A stretch of DNA of 18,191 nucleotides from positions 1-18,191 of the forward strand of contig QHTP01000023.1 of the NCBI GenBank assembly GCA_003220855.1, written 5' to 3'. Of this stretch, positions 1 through 6,698 are shown in pieces. The number at the start of each line of letters is the position of its first letter. The stretch's first letter is position 1. The position numbers were made by a program, and so were the translations under genes. A model generated the notes under the pieces. The model had not been told where the DNA came from. It worked only from the letters and a program-made list of their open reading frames with translations, and searched no databases. This DNA comes from Gemmatimonadota bacterium (GTDB lineage: Bacteria; Gemmatimonadota; Gemmatimonadetes; Gemmatimonadales; GWC2-71-9).

Positions 1-1
1 T

Positions 2-859
2 TTCGGCGCCGTGTCCCTGAGCTACGCGATCCAGCTGGAGGGCCCGCTCGCCGCGTTGGCGGCGCTCTCGAGCGAGCTGTGGGGCAACGAGCGCCTGCTG
101 GCGGACTCGCGCGGCCACGTCGAGCGCCTCGTCGCGACGCTCGGCGCAGCCGCGGTGCGGCCCCAGATCGTCGATTTCGTCGAGGACTATGCCATCTTCG
201 AGGTCGAGCGCTTCGCGCCGGCGTGCGACGCCGCCACGCTGGCGACGCAGCACGCGCACACGATCGCGCAGATCCTGCGCGCCGAGCGGCACCGCTTGTC
301 ACAGCAGGAGATCGCGGACGCGACCTCGTCCCGGCTGTCGTTCGGTCCCGACGACGCCACGTTCATCGACACCGATGTGACCCTGCTGTTCGATCCCGAA
401 GGCGAGGATGTCCGGGCCGTGATCGAGTTCGCCAACACGCAGCTCCTGGAGATGCGCTACCTCGATCAGCAGCTGGACGACGCGCTGGAGCGCGCCTACG
501 GCCTGTTGTCGCAGCGGCGCTGGTCGGCGCTGCGCGTCCCCAGCCTGTACGGATCCGATCTGCGCGAGCTGGCCCAGCTCGAGCTCGACGCGGCCATTCT
601 GTTCGAGCAGGTGACGAACGCCTTGAAGCTGATCGGCGAGCAGTACCTCACCCGCGTGTACGGCCTCGCGTCGCGGCGGTTCCATCTCGCGGAATGGGAC
701 GTGAGCATCACCCGCAAGCTGCAGACGATCGACAGCATCTACAGCCGGATGGCCGATCGCGCCGCCACCCGCCGCCTGGAGATGCTGGAGTGGATCATCA
801 TCGTGTTGTTCACCATCTCGATCGTGGTGTCGCTGGGACCGGCCCTGCTGCCGCATTGA
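2..859 (+). CDS. RMND1/DUF155-like membrane-anchored protein, 5' end probably cut by window
   Basis: This uncharacterised protein resembles the RMD1/RMND1/Sif2 (DUF155) group, whose eukaryotic members sit in the mitochondrial inner membrane and support mitochondrial translation; the bacterial role is unknown. The recognisable part is the C-terminal half: a helical block with EFANTQLLEMRYLD, then NALKLIGEQYLTRVY, then a helix with TRKLQTIDSIYSRMADR and RRLEMLEW, ending in one hydrophobic segment (IIIVLFTISIVVSLGPALL) that would anchor the C-terminus in the membrane. The frame is open to the left edge. The first start codon is GTG at 11 (282 aa), but no ribosome binding site precedes it, so the true start is probably outside the window. 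It converges on the response regulator gene, whose stop lies six bases away, and no convincing terminator hairpin separates them. The family call is moderately sure; no function is claimed. Confidence 0.7.
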   Translation, partial: FGAVSLSYAIQLEGPLAALAALSSELWGNERLLADSRGHVERLVATLGAAAVRPQIVDFVEDYAIFEVERFAPACDAATLATQHAHTIAQILRAERHRLSQQEIADATSSRLSFGPDDATFIDTDVTLLFDPEGEDVRAVIEFANTQLLEMRYLDQQLDDALERAYGLLSQRRWSALRVPSLYGSDLRELAQLELDAAILFEQVTNALKLIGEQYLTRVYGLASRRFHLAEWDVSITRKLQTIDSIYSRMADRAATRRLEMLEWIIIVLFTISIVVSLGPALLPH

Positions 860-865
860 GGAGAC

Positions 866-1582
866 TCAGCCCCGTTCCGCCCGCCGGAAGCGGTACCCCG
901 CGCCGCGCACCGTCTCGATCCAGCCACCGACCGGGCCGAGCTTCCGGCGCAAGCGCTGCAGGTGCATGTCCACGGTGCGGGTGCGGATGTCCGGCTGCGC
1001 GTGCCATACCGTCTCGAGCAGCTGGGCGCGGCTCTGCACGCGGCCTTCGCGCTCGAGCAGCGTGCGCAGCAGCTTGAATTCCGTGGCCGTGAGCACGATC
1101 TCCACGCCGTCCAGCGTCAGGCGGTGGGCTGCCGTGTCGAGCACGATCGGCCCGGCGCTCAGTCGGCCGCCGACGGCCCCGGCCGGCGCCCGCAGCCGGC
1201 GCAGCACGGCCCCCACGCGCAACACCAGCTCCGGCGGCGAGAACGGCTTGGGCAGGTAATCGTCGGCGCCGAGTGAGAGGCCGCGGATGCGGTCCGCCTC
1301 CTCCCGGCGGGCGGTGAGCAACAGCACGCCGATCTGGCGCGTCTCGTCCCGGCGCCGCAGCTCCGCGAGCACCTCGTAGCCCGACAGGTCGGGCAGCATG
1401 AGATCGAGGATGACGGCGTCGGGCCGCTCATCGCGTGCCGCGTCGAGCGCCTCCCGGCCTCCGGTCGCCGTCGTGACGCGGTAGCCGGCCTTGGCGAGAT
1501 GGTACGCGACGAGGGCCGTGATGTCGGCCTCGTCGTCCACGATCAGAATGCGCTGCGCGGCGGCAATATCCTGAGGCACCAC
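866..1582 (-). CDS. PhoB-like OmpR-family response regulator, second paralogue without its own kinase
   Basis: This is a two-component DNA-binding regulator. The N-terminal receiver domain has the acidic pair D16/D17, phosphoacceptor D60 in VILDLMLP, switch T90 and K112 in PKPF. A C-terminal winged helix follows, with TRTVDMHLQRLRRKLG as the recognition-helix region and a terminal wing GAGYRFRR. The frame stays open to 1939, but that N-terminal part is arginine/proline-rich shadow of the PAP2 gene. GTG at 1582 (or the adjacent GTG at 1579) gives the normal length of about 238 aa. No kinase adjoins it. It lies downstream of the glycosyltransferase-phosphodiesterase-PAP2 genes and is separated from them by a gap carrying four 11-bp phased Pho-box-like repeats. 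It is strikingly similar to the regulator at 5903-6625, most of all in the DNA-binding helix, so both probably read the same operator. Likely partner (inference): the PhoR-like kinase at 4188-5906. Confidence 0.93.
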   Translation of the reverse strand: MVPQDIAAAQRILIVDDEADITALVAYHLAKAGYRVTTATGGREALDAARDERPDAVILDLMLPDLSGYEVLAELRRRDETRQIGVLLLTARREEADRIRGLSLGADDYLPKPFSPPELVLRVGAVLRRLRAPAGAVGGRLSAGPIVLDTAAHRLTLDGVEIVLTATEFKLLRTLLEREGRVQSRAQLLETVWHAQPDIRTRTVDMHLQRLRRKLGPVGGWIETVRGAGYRFRRAERG

Positions 1583-1600
1583 GGGACGGTAGGTCGCGTG

Positions 1601-1644
1601 TGTGACGGATGTGTCACGGACCTGAGACCGCTGTGTAAAAGGAG
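1601..1644 (-). promoter_or_regulatory. Pho-box-like operator: four 11-bp phased direct repeats
   Basis: On the + strand, four units begin exactly 11 bases apart: TGTGACGG at 1601, TGTCACGG at 1612, TGAGACCG at 1623 and TGTAAAAG at 1634. Read along the regulated minus strand, the two units nearest the gene are CCGTCACA and CCGTGACA, close to the E. coli Pho half-site CTGTCATA, while the farthest contains TTTACA, matching the TTHACA unit known for Bacillus PhoP. The array ends 18 bases before the GTG of the PhoB paralogue. The repeats and spacing are seen directly; PhoB binding is inferred from family knowledge. Confidence 0.65.
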
Positions 1645-1677
1645 GTCCAGGCGCGATGCTACGACGGTACGGCCAGA

Positions 1678-2103
1678 CTAGCGCAGGAAGTGTGTCGCTC
1701 CGATCGCGCCGCCCAGTCCCAGCGCTACCCCCGCGAGCACGTCGCTCAGGTGATGCACCCGCAGGGCAACTCGAGAGTAGGCGACCAGGCCCGCCAGCGG
1801 CAGCACCACCGGTCCGATCATCGGATGAGCGAGCGCCACCGTAGCGGCCACCGCGGTCGCCGCCGCCGCGTGGCCTGAGGGAAAGGAGTGGGGATCGGGC
1901 AGATGCACGAGGGCGAGCGGTGTGCCGCTCGCGTCGCACGGACGGGCCCGCGCGACGGCGCGCTTCAGGATCTGCACGACCAGGTGCGATCCCGTGTTGG
2001 CGAGGAGAGCCGCGAGCCCGAGCCGCGGTTGTCCGGCCGCGACCAACGCCAGCCCGACCCCGAGCGTGAATCGCGCGCCGCCTAAGTGGGTGAGCCAGCG
2101 CAT
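1678..2103 (-). CDS. PAP2-superfamily membrane phosphatase
   Basis: This is a small integral-membrane acid phosphatase of the PAP2 type, which removes phosphate from lipid phosphates such as phosphatidic acid or undecaprenyl pyrophosphate at the membrane face. All three catalytic signatures are intact: K47-x6-R54-P55 (KRAVARARP), P75-S-G-H78 (FPSGHAAA), and S110-R111-x5-H117-x3-D121. Hydrophobic helices fill the rest. At 141 aa it is compact for the family. ATG at 2103 overlaps the upstream phosphodiesterase stop by one base (TGATG), so translation is probably coupled; a GTG lies one codon earlier. It is the last gene of the three-gene unit. In this context phosphatidate phosphatase, making diacylglycerol for the glycosyltransferase, is an attractive role (inference); undecaprenyl-pyrophosphate recycling is the main alternative. 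Confidence 0.88.
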   Translation of the reverse strand: MRWLTHLGGARFTLGVGLALVAAGQPRLGLAALLANTGSHLVVQILKRAVARARPCDASGTPLALVHLPDPHSFPSGHAAAATAVAATVALAHPMIGPVVLPLAGLVAYSRVALRVHHLSDVLAGVALGLGGAIGATHFLR

Positions 2104-2957
2104 CACGCCGGCACGGATGCGGCCCGGGGGGCCGGGGCGGCGAGGGTGGGGGCGGGGGCGGGCACGAATGCGTCGAGCAGGGGGCGGCCCTCGTAGCCGT
2201 CAGGCACCGCCACCCCGAACCACCACAACACGGTGGCGGGGATGTCGAGCAGGGAAATGGCGCGCGTCAGCTGGTGGCGGCGCGTTACGCCCGGCCCCGC
2301 CACCACCAGCGGGATGTGATCGTTGACGGGGTGGGGCTCGTCGTGCTCGTTGGCCCGGACGCCGCCGCCGCCATGGTCTGCCGTCACGATGAACACGACC
2401 TCGTCGGTCCAGCGCGCCAGCGAGCCCACGGCCGCATCCACCTCGGCCGCGGCCGCGAGATACGGATCCGACATCCACCCATAGGCATGCCCGGCCCGAT
2501 CGCAATCGGGCAGGTAGAGAAACAGCAGCCGCTCTTCCGGCTGGGACAGCAGCCGGTGCGCCGCCGCGGCGGTGTCGCGCGCCCGGGAGCCCTTGGCCAC
2601 GAGCCGGCGGACACCGGCCGTGGACGCGAGCGACCAGGCGATGGGCAGCGCGGCGGGACCCAGCTCCCCCGTCACGACGTCGCTGGGGATGCCGGCGCGA
2701 CCGAGCTCCCGCGCGACCGGCCGCAACGAGCGCAAGCCCGACAGGAACGCCAGGCCGGGCTCGGTGAGGCGGTGGGTTTGGGGCGAGACGCCGGTGGCGA
2801 GCGCGGCGAGGGCGGCCACCGTGGCGCTCGGGCGGACGGTGTGAGCCTGCCGGGCGAGGGTGAACGCGCCGCCCAACGCATCGAGCGACGGCATGATGCC
2901 CGGAGCGACCGCATCGGGGCGCAGCCCGTCGGCCAGGACGATCACTAGGCGGCGCAC
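2103..2957 (-). CDS. Alkaline phosphatase superfamily phosphodiesterase/nucleotide pyrophosphatase-like hydrolase
   Basis: This two-metal phosphoester hydrolase of the type I phosphodiesterase/ENPP branch carries the complete metal and nucleophile set: D10 (VLADGLRPD), nucleophile T46 (RPSATVAALAALATG), D153-x3-H157 (DRAGH), D194-H195 (TADHGG) and H214 (NDHIPL). The fold therefore looks active. No signal peptide is visible, since the protein starts almost at the first catalytic strand, so it is probably cytosolic. The last 20 residues form an Ala/Pro tail encoded by G/C-only simple sequence. GTG at 2957 lies inside the glycosyltransferase frame (13-bp overlap) and the stop overlaps the PAP2 start, so the three genes are translationally coupled. 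The substrate cannot be read from sequence. In context it could hydrolyse phospholipid head groups or another phosphodiester during phosphate scarcity (inference); a nucleotide pyrophosphatase is equally compatible. Confidence 0.87.
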   Translation of the reverse strand: MRRLVIVLADGLRPDAVAPGIMPSLDALGGAFTLARQAHTVRPSATVAALAALATGVSPQTHRLTEPGLAFLSGLRSLRPVARELGRAGIPSDVVTGELGPAALPIAWSLASTAGVRRLVAKGSRARDTAAAAHRLLSQPEERLLFLYLPDCDRAGHAYGWMSDPYLAAAAEVDAAVGSLARWTDEVVFIVTADHGGGGVRANEHDEPHPVNDHIPLVVAGPGVTRRHQLTRAISLLDIPATVLWWFGVAVPDGYEGRPLLDAFVPAPAPTLAAPAPRAASVPA

Positions 2958-4108
2958 GGCGCGGTCCTCCGCTCGGTGACCCCGATCAACCCGGCGTAGC
3001 GCGCGAGCAGCTCTGCGTTCTCCGGCTCCACGTCGCGCCCGAGCGCCCCCTCGCGGGCGGCCGCGCCCAGGAGGAAGCGACTGGCGGGATCGAGCGCCAG
3101 CTCGATGATCGCCTCGGCGTACCCGCGCCCGTCGCTGGGCGGCACGAGCAGGCCCGTGACGCCGTGGTGGATGCTCTCACGAAAGCCGCCCGCGTCCGCC
3201 GCGATCACGCCCACGCCGGAGGACATCGCCTCGAGCGCGACCAGCCCGCAGGTTTCGGTGTGGGAGGGGAACACGCACAGGTCGGCGCTGGCGTACAGCG
3301 TGGCGAGATGCTGCCGCGGCAAGAAGCCCAACATCCGAACGAAGGGGAGCTCGGACTCGATGTCCCGCGCGAGGGGCCCCTCGCCGGCGGCGACGAACGT
3401 CGCACGCTGGCCGAGCGCCGCGCGCGCCGTGTACCAGGCCTCGATCAGCACGTCGAGGTTCTTTTCGCGGGCGAGGCGGCCCACGTGCAGCACGACCGCC
3501 GTGTCGTCCGCCCCGGCGAGCCAGCGCCGCCAGCCCGCGTCGCGCCGCCCGGGGTGGAACAGCCGCGTGTCGACGCCGCGCCCCCACACGGCGGCGTGGG
3601 TGATCCCGCGCCGCACCAGCTCGTCCCGCACGCCGTCTCCCGGCGTCAGCGTCAACGCCGCGGGGCCGTGGAACCGCTCGAGCCAGCGCCACACCGCCGG
3701 CTCGAGGAAGCCGACCCCGTAGTGCCGGCTGTACTGCGGGAAGTTGGTGTGAAAGGACGTGACGAGGGGCAGCTTGCGGGCCAACGCGTAGCGCCGGCCG
3801 GCGACTCCGAGCGCGCCTTCCGTGTGGACGTGGAGCAGGTCCGGCTGGAACTCGTCGAAGAATTCGGCGACGCGGCGAAAGCTGGGCCAGGACAAGCGGA
3901 TGTCCGGGTACAACGGGAACGGCAGGGATCGGATCCGCAGCTCTCGCTCTCCGGCGGTCCCGGCGAACTCGGGATAACGTGGCGCCACGACGGCCACCTC
4001 GTGCCCCTGGGCGGAGAGCAGCGCGACGATGCGGCGGACCACCGTCGTCACCCCGTTGACCTGGGGGAGGTAGGTGTCGGAAACGAGTCCAATGCGCACG
4101 AGGAGCAC
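2945..4108 (-). CDS. GT4 glycosyltransferase, SqdX/MgtA-like (glycolipid type)
   Basis: This GT-B fold retaining glycosyltransferase transfers a sugar from a nucleotide sugar. The N-terminal Rossmann half opens with GLVSDTYLPQVNGV and carries LLHVHTEG (about 91-98) and SFHTNFPQY (118-126). This HTxFP pattern is typical of the GT4 branch containing SqdX sulfolipid synthase and MgtA/PimB-type lipid glycosyltransferases. The C-terminal half has VGRLAREKN (209-217), AGEGP (241-245) and the E-x7-E donor motif E285/E293 (ETCGLVALEAM). Length 387 aa is normal. GTG at 4108 is used here; GTG at 4099, directly before RIGLVSDTYLP, is equally possible, and neither has a strong ribosome binding site. A Pho-box-like repeat array lies 25-54 bases upstream, and the phosphodiesterase overlaps the 3' end. 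Making a phosphorus-free glycolipid under phosphate limitation is the favoured role (inference); cell-surface glycan synthesis remains possible. Confidence 0.9.
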   Translation of the reverse strand: MLLVRIGLVSDTYLPQVNGVTTVVRRIVALLSAQGHEVAVVAPRYPEFAGTAGERELRIRSLPFPLYPDIRLSWPSFRRVAEFFDEFQPDLLHVHTEGALGVAGRRYALARKLPLVTSFHTNFPQYSRHYGVGFLEPAVWRWLERFHGPAALTLTPGDGVRDELVRRGITHAAVWGRGVDTRLFHPGRRDAGWRRWLAGADDTAVVLHVGRLAREKNLDVLIEAWYTARAALGQRATFVAAGEGPLARDIESELPFVRMLGFLPRQHLATLYASADLCVFPSHTETCGLVALEAMSSGVGVIAADAGGFRESIHHGVTGLLVPPSDGRGYAEAIIELALDPASRFLLGAAAREGALGRDVEPENAELLARYAGLIGVTERRTAPCAA

Positions 4109-4132
4109 GATGCCCTCGTGCGGTCAAGCTCC

Positions 4133-4165
4133 CGTGACGCCGATGTGACGGACGTGTAACGGCAC
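4133..4165 (-). promoter_or_regulatory. Pho-box-like operator: three phased 11-bp repeats before the glycosyltransferase
   Basis: On the + strand, CGTGACGC starts at 4133, TGTGACGG at 4144 and TGTAACGG at 4155, exactly 11 bases apart. A weaker fourth unit, GGTCAAGC, sits in phase at 4122. On the minus (coding) strand these read CCGTTACA, CCGTCACA and GCGTCACG. The 9-mer TGTGACGGA at 4144 also occurs at 1601 in the other array. The array fills the 79-base gap between the kinase stop and the glycosyltransferase start, the right place to activate the three-gene unit separately from phoBR. I cannot see a convincing -10 element. Binding by PhoB is inferred. Confidence 0.65.
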
Positions 4166-4187
4166 ACGGGCGGAGGGCCTGAACGAC

Positions 4188-5906
4188 TTAGGTCCCGTCT
4201 CCCGGGAAGAACATGCGGATGGTCGTGCCCTTGCCGAGCGTGCTCGACGCCTCGACCCGTCCTCCGTGGGCCTCGAGCAGGTGCTTGACGATGGCCAGGC
4301 CGAGCCCGGTGCCCCCCTCCTCGCGCGAGCGGCCGGGGTCGGCGCGGTAGAAGCGCTCGAAGATGCGGGGCAGGTGCTCGGGGCCGATGCCCGAGCCTGT
4401 GTCCGCCACGGCGACGTTGACGCCTCCCCCCCCGGCTCGATCCACCGACACCTTGATGCGGCCGCCCGCGGGGGTATGGCGCAGGGCGTTGTCGAACAGA
4501 TTCGTGAAAATCTGCCGTAGCGCGTCGGGATCGGCGGTCACACCGCCACCGGCGGTGGCGGCGACCGTGAATTCGACTCGGGCGTCGCGGGCGCGGTCGG
4601 CGAACGCGGCCCATGCCTCGGCCGCGATCGCGGCTACGTCGGCGTGCTCGGGGCTGGGTTGCCACCGTCCCGATTCGATGCGCGACAGGTCCAGCAGGTC
4701 GTCAACCAGGCGTTGCATCCGGTGGGCGTTGTTCAGGATGGTGCGCGCAAAGCGTTCGGTTTCCTTGCCCGCGTCCTCCGTGGCGAGGGTTTCGGCGTAC
4801 CCGGCGATGGAGGTGAGGGGCGTCTTGAGCTCGTGGGACACGTTGGCGACGAAGTCCCGGCGCACGGCTTCCAGCCGTCGCAGCTCGGTCACGTCGCGGA
4901 TGACGAGCAGCGCGCCGCCGTTCGGCAGGGCGCGGCCGGTCACGAGCAGCGCGCGCCCGCCCCGCTCGAGCTCCTGCGGCTCGGCCTCGCCGCCGGCGAG
5001 CAGCGCCTGAACCAGGTCGCGCGCCGACTTCTCGTGGAACAGCCCGACCAGGGCGGGGAGGGGATCGTCGGAGCCATAACCCAACAGTCGGCGGGCCGCG
5101 CGGTTGAGGGTGACGATCGCGCCGCGCGCGTCCGCCGCCAACACCCCATCGGTCATGGTTTCGATCAGCGCGGCCGTCTCCTCGCGCTCGCGCACCAGCT
5201 CGGCGAAGCGCTCGTCGAGCTGCTCGTGCATGGCGCGCAGCGCGACGACGTGCTGGGCGACCTCGGGAACGCGCGCGTCCGGGAACTCCGGCCGCCGCCC
5301 GTCCGCGATGGCGCGGGCGGCGGCCCCGATCTGCAGCAGGGGTCGGGCGACCTCGCGCGAGACGATCCAGGCGAGCACGCCCGCGCCGAGCACGGCCGCC
5401 AATCCCGCGAGCGCCAGCGCGCGCTGCACCGTGCCCACCTGGGCGTCGACCGCCGCCAGCGTCGTCGAGAGGCGCACGATCGCGAGCCCCGGCGGCCCGC
5501 CGCGCAGCGCCACGTACATGCGGCGCTCGTTGGTCGAGGCGCTCAGCCGCCTTCCCCGTCCCTCGCCGGCCGCCAGCGCCTGCTGGACCTCGGGCCGCAT
5601 GAGATGGTTCTCGAGCCCGCCGAGCGAGGCGCGGTCGAACTCGGTGTCGCCGCGCACTCTGCCGGTGGGGTCGATCAGCGTGATGCGGTGCCCGACGCTC
5701 GCGCCCATCTGCCGCGCGAAATCGGACCAGCGCAGCGAATCCGCCGGCATCAGGGCGGCGATCAGCAGCGCCTCCCGCTCGAGCCCGTGCGCGATTTCGT
5801 CCTCGAGGTAACGCCGCAGCAGCCGGTCGGCGGCGACCGCGAGGCCCGCCACGGCGAGCGCGGCCAGCAAGCTGGTCGTGACGAACAGCCGGGTCACGAG
5901 CTTCAC
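4188..5906 (-). CDS. phoR: PhoR-like membrane sensor histidine kinase
   Basis: This is a sensor kinase of 572 aa. Layout: TM1 at about 6-26, an extracytoplasmic segment at 30-160, TM2 at about 163-183, a HAMP-like linker at 185-240, and a PAS domain at about 245-335 (TMTDGVLAAD...GAIVTLNRAA). A HisKA domain follows with phosphorylated H358 in NVSHELKTPLT, then the HATPase domain with N469/N473 (N box), DTGSGIG (502-508), F box around 516 and GGTGLGLAIV (531-540). The TM-PAS-HisKA order matches PhoR. GTG at 5906 overlaps the regulator stop (GTGA); upstream in-frame codons are shadow of that regulator. A run of eight C (4426-4433, G on the coding strand) encodes part of a Gly stretch just before the G1 box and could be slippage-prone. 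The neighbouring Pho-box-like arrays support a phosphate role, although no pst or phoU genes are in the window. Confidence 0.9.
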   Translation of the reverse strand: MKLVTRLFVTTSLLAALAVAGLAVAADRLLRRYLEDEIAHGLEREALLIAALMPADSLRWSDFARQMGASVGHRITLIDPTGRVRGDTEFDRASLGGLENHLMRPEVQQALAAGEGRGRRLSASTNERRMYVALRGGPPGLAIVRLSTTLAAVDAQVGTVQRALALAGLAAVLGAGVLAWIVSREVARPLLQIGAAARAIADGRRPEFPDARVPEVAQHVVALRAMHEQLDERFAELVREREETAALIETMTDGVLAADARGAIVTLNRAARRLLGYGSDDPLPALVGLFHEKSARDLVQALLAGGEAEPQELERGGRALLVTGRALPNGGALLVIRDVTELRRLEAVRRDFVANVSHELKTPLTSIAGYAETLATEDAGKETERFARTILNNAHRMQRLVDDLLDLSRIESGRWQPSPEHADVAAIAAEAWAAFADRARDARVEFTVAATAGGGVTADPDALRQIFTNLFDNALRHTPAGGRIKVSVDRAGGGGVNVAVADTGSGIGPEHLPRIFERFYRADPGRSREEGGTGLGLAIVKHLLEAHGGRVEASSTLGKGTTIRMFFPGDGT

Positions 5907-6625
5907 GCGCGTGTGCGGGGCCTCGCGTCGGGGCGCCGGAAGCGATAGCCGGCGCCGCGGACGGTCTCGATGTGATCGCCCGCGGCCCCTAGCTTCTGGC
6001 GCAGGCGCTGCACGTGCATGTCTACCGTGCGGGTCTGGATGTCGGGCTGGGCCTGCCACACCGTCTCGAGCAGCTGGGCGCGGCTCTGCACGCGTCCTTC
6101 GCGCTCGATCAGCGTGCTGAGCAGTTTGAACTCGGTCGCGGTCAGCTCGACCTCCGTGCCGTTCACCGTGACGCGGTGGGCGTGACGGTCGACCGCGATC
6201 GGCCCGGCCGTGACCAGCCCCCCGGCGGCGACGGCCGGTGCGGCCAGCCGGCGCAGCACGGCGGCGACGCGCAGCACCAGCTCCTGGGGCGAGAACGGCT
6301 TGGGCAGGTAATCGTCGGCGCCGAGCGAGAGACCCTTGATGCGATCGGACTCGTCCTTGCGGGCGGTGAGCACGATGACGCCGAGCTCTTTCGTCTCCTC
6401 GCGGCGCCGCAGCTCCGCGAGCACGTCGTACCCCGACGCGCCGGGGAGCATCAGGTCCAGCACGACGAGATCGGGTCGCTCCTCGCGCGCGGCGCGCAGC
6501 GCGTCGCGCCCGCTCGCGGCAGTGGTGACGCGATACCCCGCCTTCGCCAGGTGGTACGCGACGAGCGCGGTGATGTCGGGCTCGTCGTCCACGACGAGGA
6601 TGCGGTGGCTCGCTGGCTTACTCAC
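5903..6625 (-). CDS. phoB: PhoB-like OmpR-family response regulator, paired with the PhoR-like kinase
   Basis: This is the regulator partner of the overlapping kinase. The receiver domain has D13/D14, phosphoacceptor D57 (VVLDLMLPG), T87 and K109 (PKPF). The OmpR/PhoB winged helix has the recognition region TRTVDMHVQRLRQKLG and ends GAGYRFRR. GTG at 6625 gives 240 aa, the usual length; GTG at 6649 would add eight residues. The stop overlaps the kinase start by the sequence GTGA, so the two are cotranslated. A plausible -10 (TACCTT on the coding strand, 6638-6633) is so close to the GTG that the mRNA may be leaderless. No Pho-box-like array precedes this copy, unlike its paralogue at 866-1582, suggesting basal expression of this pair. 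The divergent neighbour is the adenosine deaminase gene. Confidence 0.93.
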   Translation of the reverse strand: MSKPASHRILVVDDEPDITALVAYHLAKAGYRVTTAASGRDALRAAREERPDLVVLDLMLPGASGYDVLAELRRREETKELGVIVLTARKDESDRIKGLSLGADDYLPKPFSPQELVLRVAAVLRRLAAPAVAAGGLVTAGPIAVDRHAHRVTVNGTEVELTATEFKLLSTLIEREGRVQSRAQLLETVWQAQPDIQTRTVDMHVQRLRQKLGAAGDHIETVRGAGYRFRRPDARPRTRA

Positions 6626-6698
6626 GGCACGCAAGGTAGCGCAACCCACTCGCGCTTGGCAATTTTCAGCGCACTATGTACGCGGGCGAGGAGACGCG
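6626..6698. promoter_or_regulatory. Divergent promoter region between phoB and the purine salvage operon
   Basis: This 73-base gap is the most AT-rich stretch nearby (AATTTTCA around 6661, CTATGTA around 6674). On the minus strand, TTGCCA (6662-6657) and TACCTT (6638-6633) are 18 bases apart and could serve phoB. On the plus strand, CTATGT near 6674 may be a -10 for the deaminase gene, but no well-spaced -35 is visible. A good ribosome binding site, GAGGAG at 6688-6693, sits five bases before GTG 6699 and fixes that start. Confidence 0.35.

Noticed and set aside
857..875. Terminator between the converging RMND1-like and phoB genes
   Set aside because: TGAG/CTCA forms only a 4-bp stem with no T run.
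1656..1844. Plus-strand small frame with an excellent AAAGGAGGT nine bases before its ATG, just past the Pho-box array
   Set aside because: It runs antisense through the 3' end of the PAP2 gene, and its Arg/Pro/Ser-rich translation is typical of a GC-rich shadow frame. The AAAGGAG is part of the fourth operator unit.
1583..1939. N-terminal extension of the orphan PhoB frame to 357 aa
   Set aside because: The added 119 residues are low-complexity Arg/Gly/Ser sequence overlapping PAP2 and the operator array, whereas the receiver domain starts normally just after the GTG at 1582.
1678..4108. Reading the glycosyltransferase-hydrolase-PAP2 triplet as a mobile or defence cassette
   Set aside because: There is no transposase, integrase, repeat boundary or composition shift; the families and operators fit phosphate metabolism better.
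6336..6698. Upstream extension of the adenosine deaminase frame to 533 aa
   Set aside because: The extra Ser/Arg-rich residues are antisense shadow of phoB. GTG 6699 with GAGGAG is the credible start.
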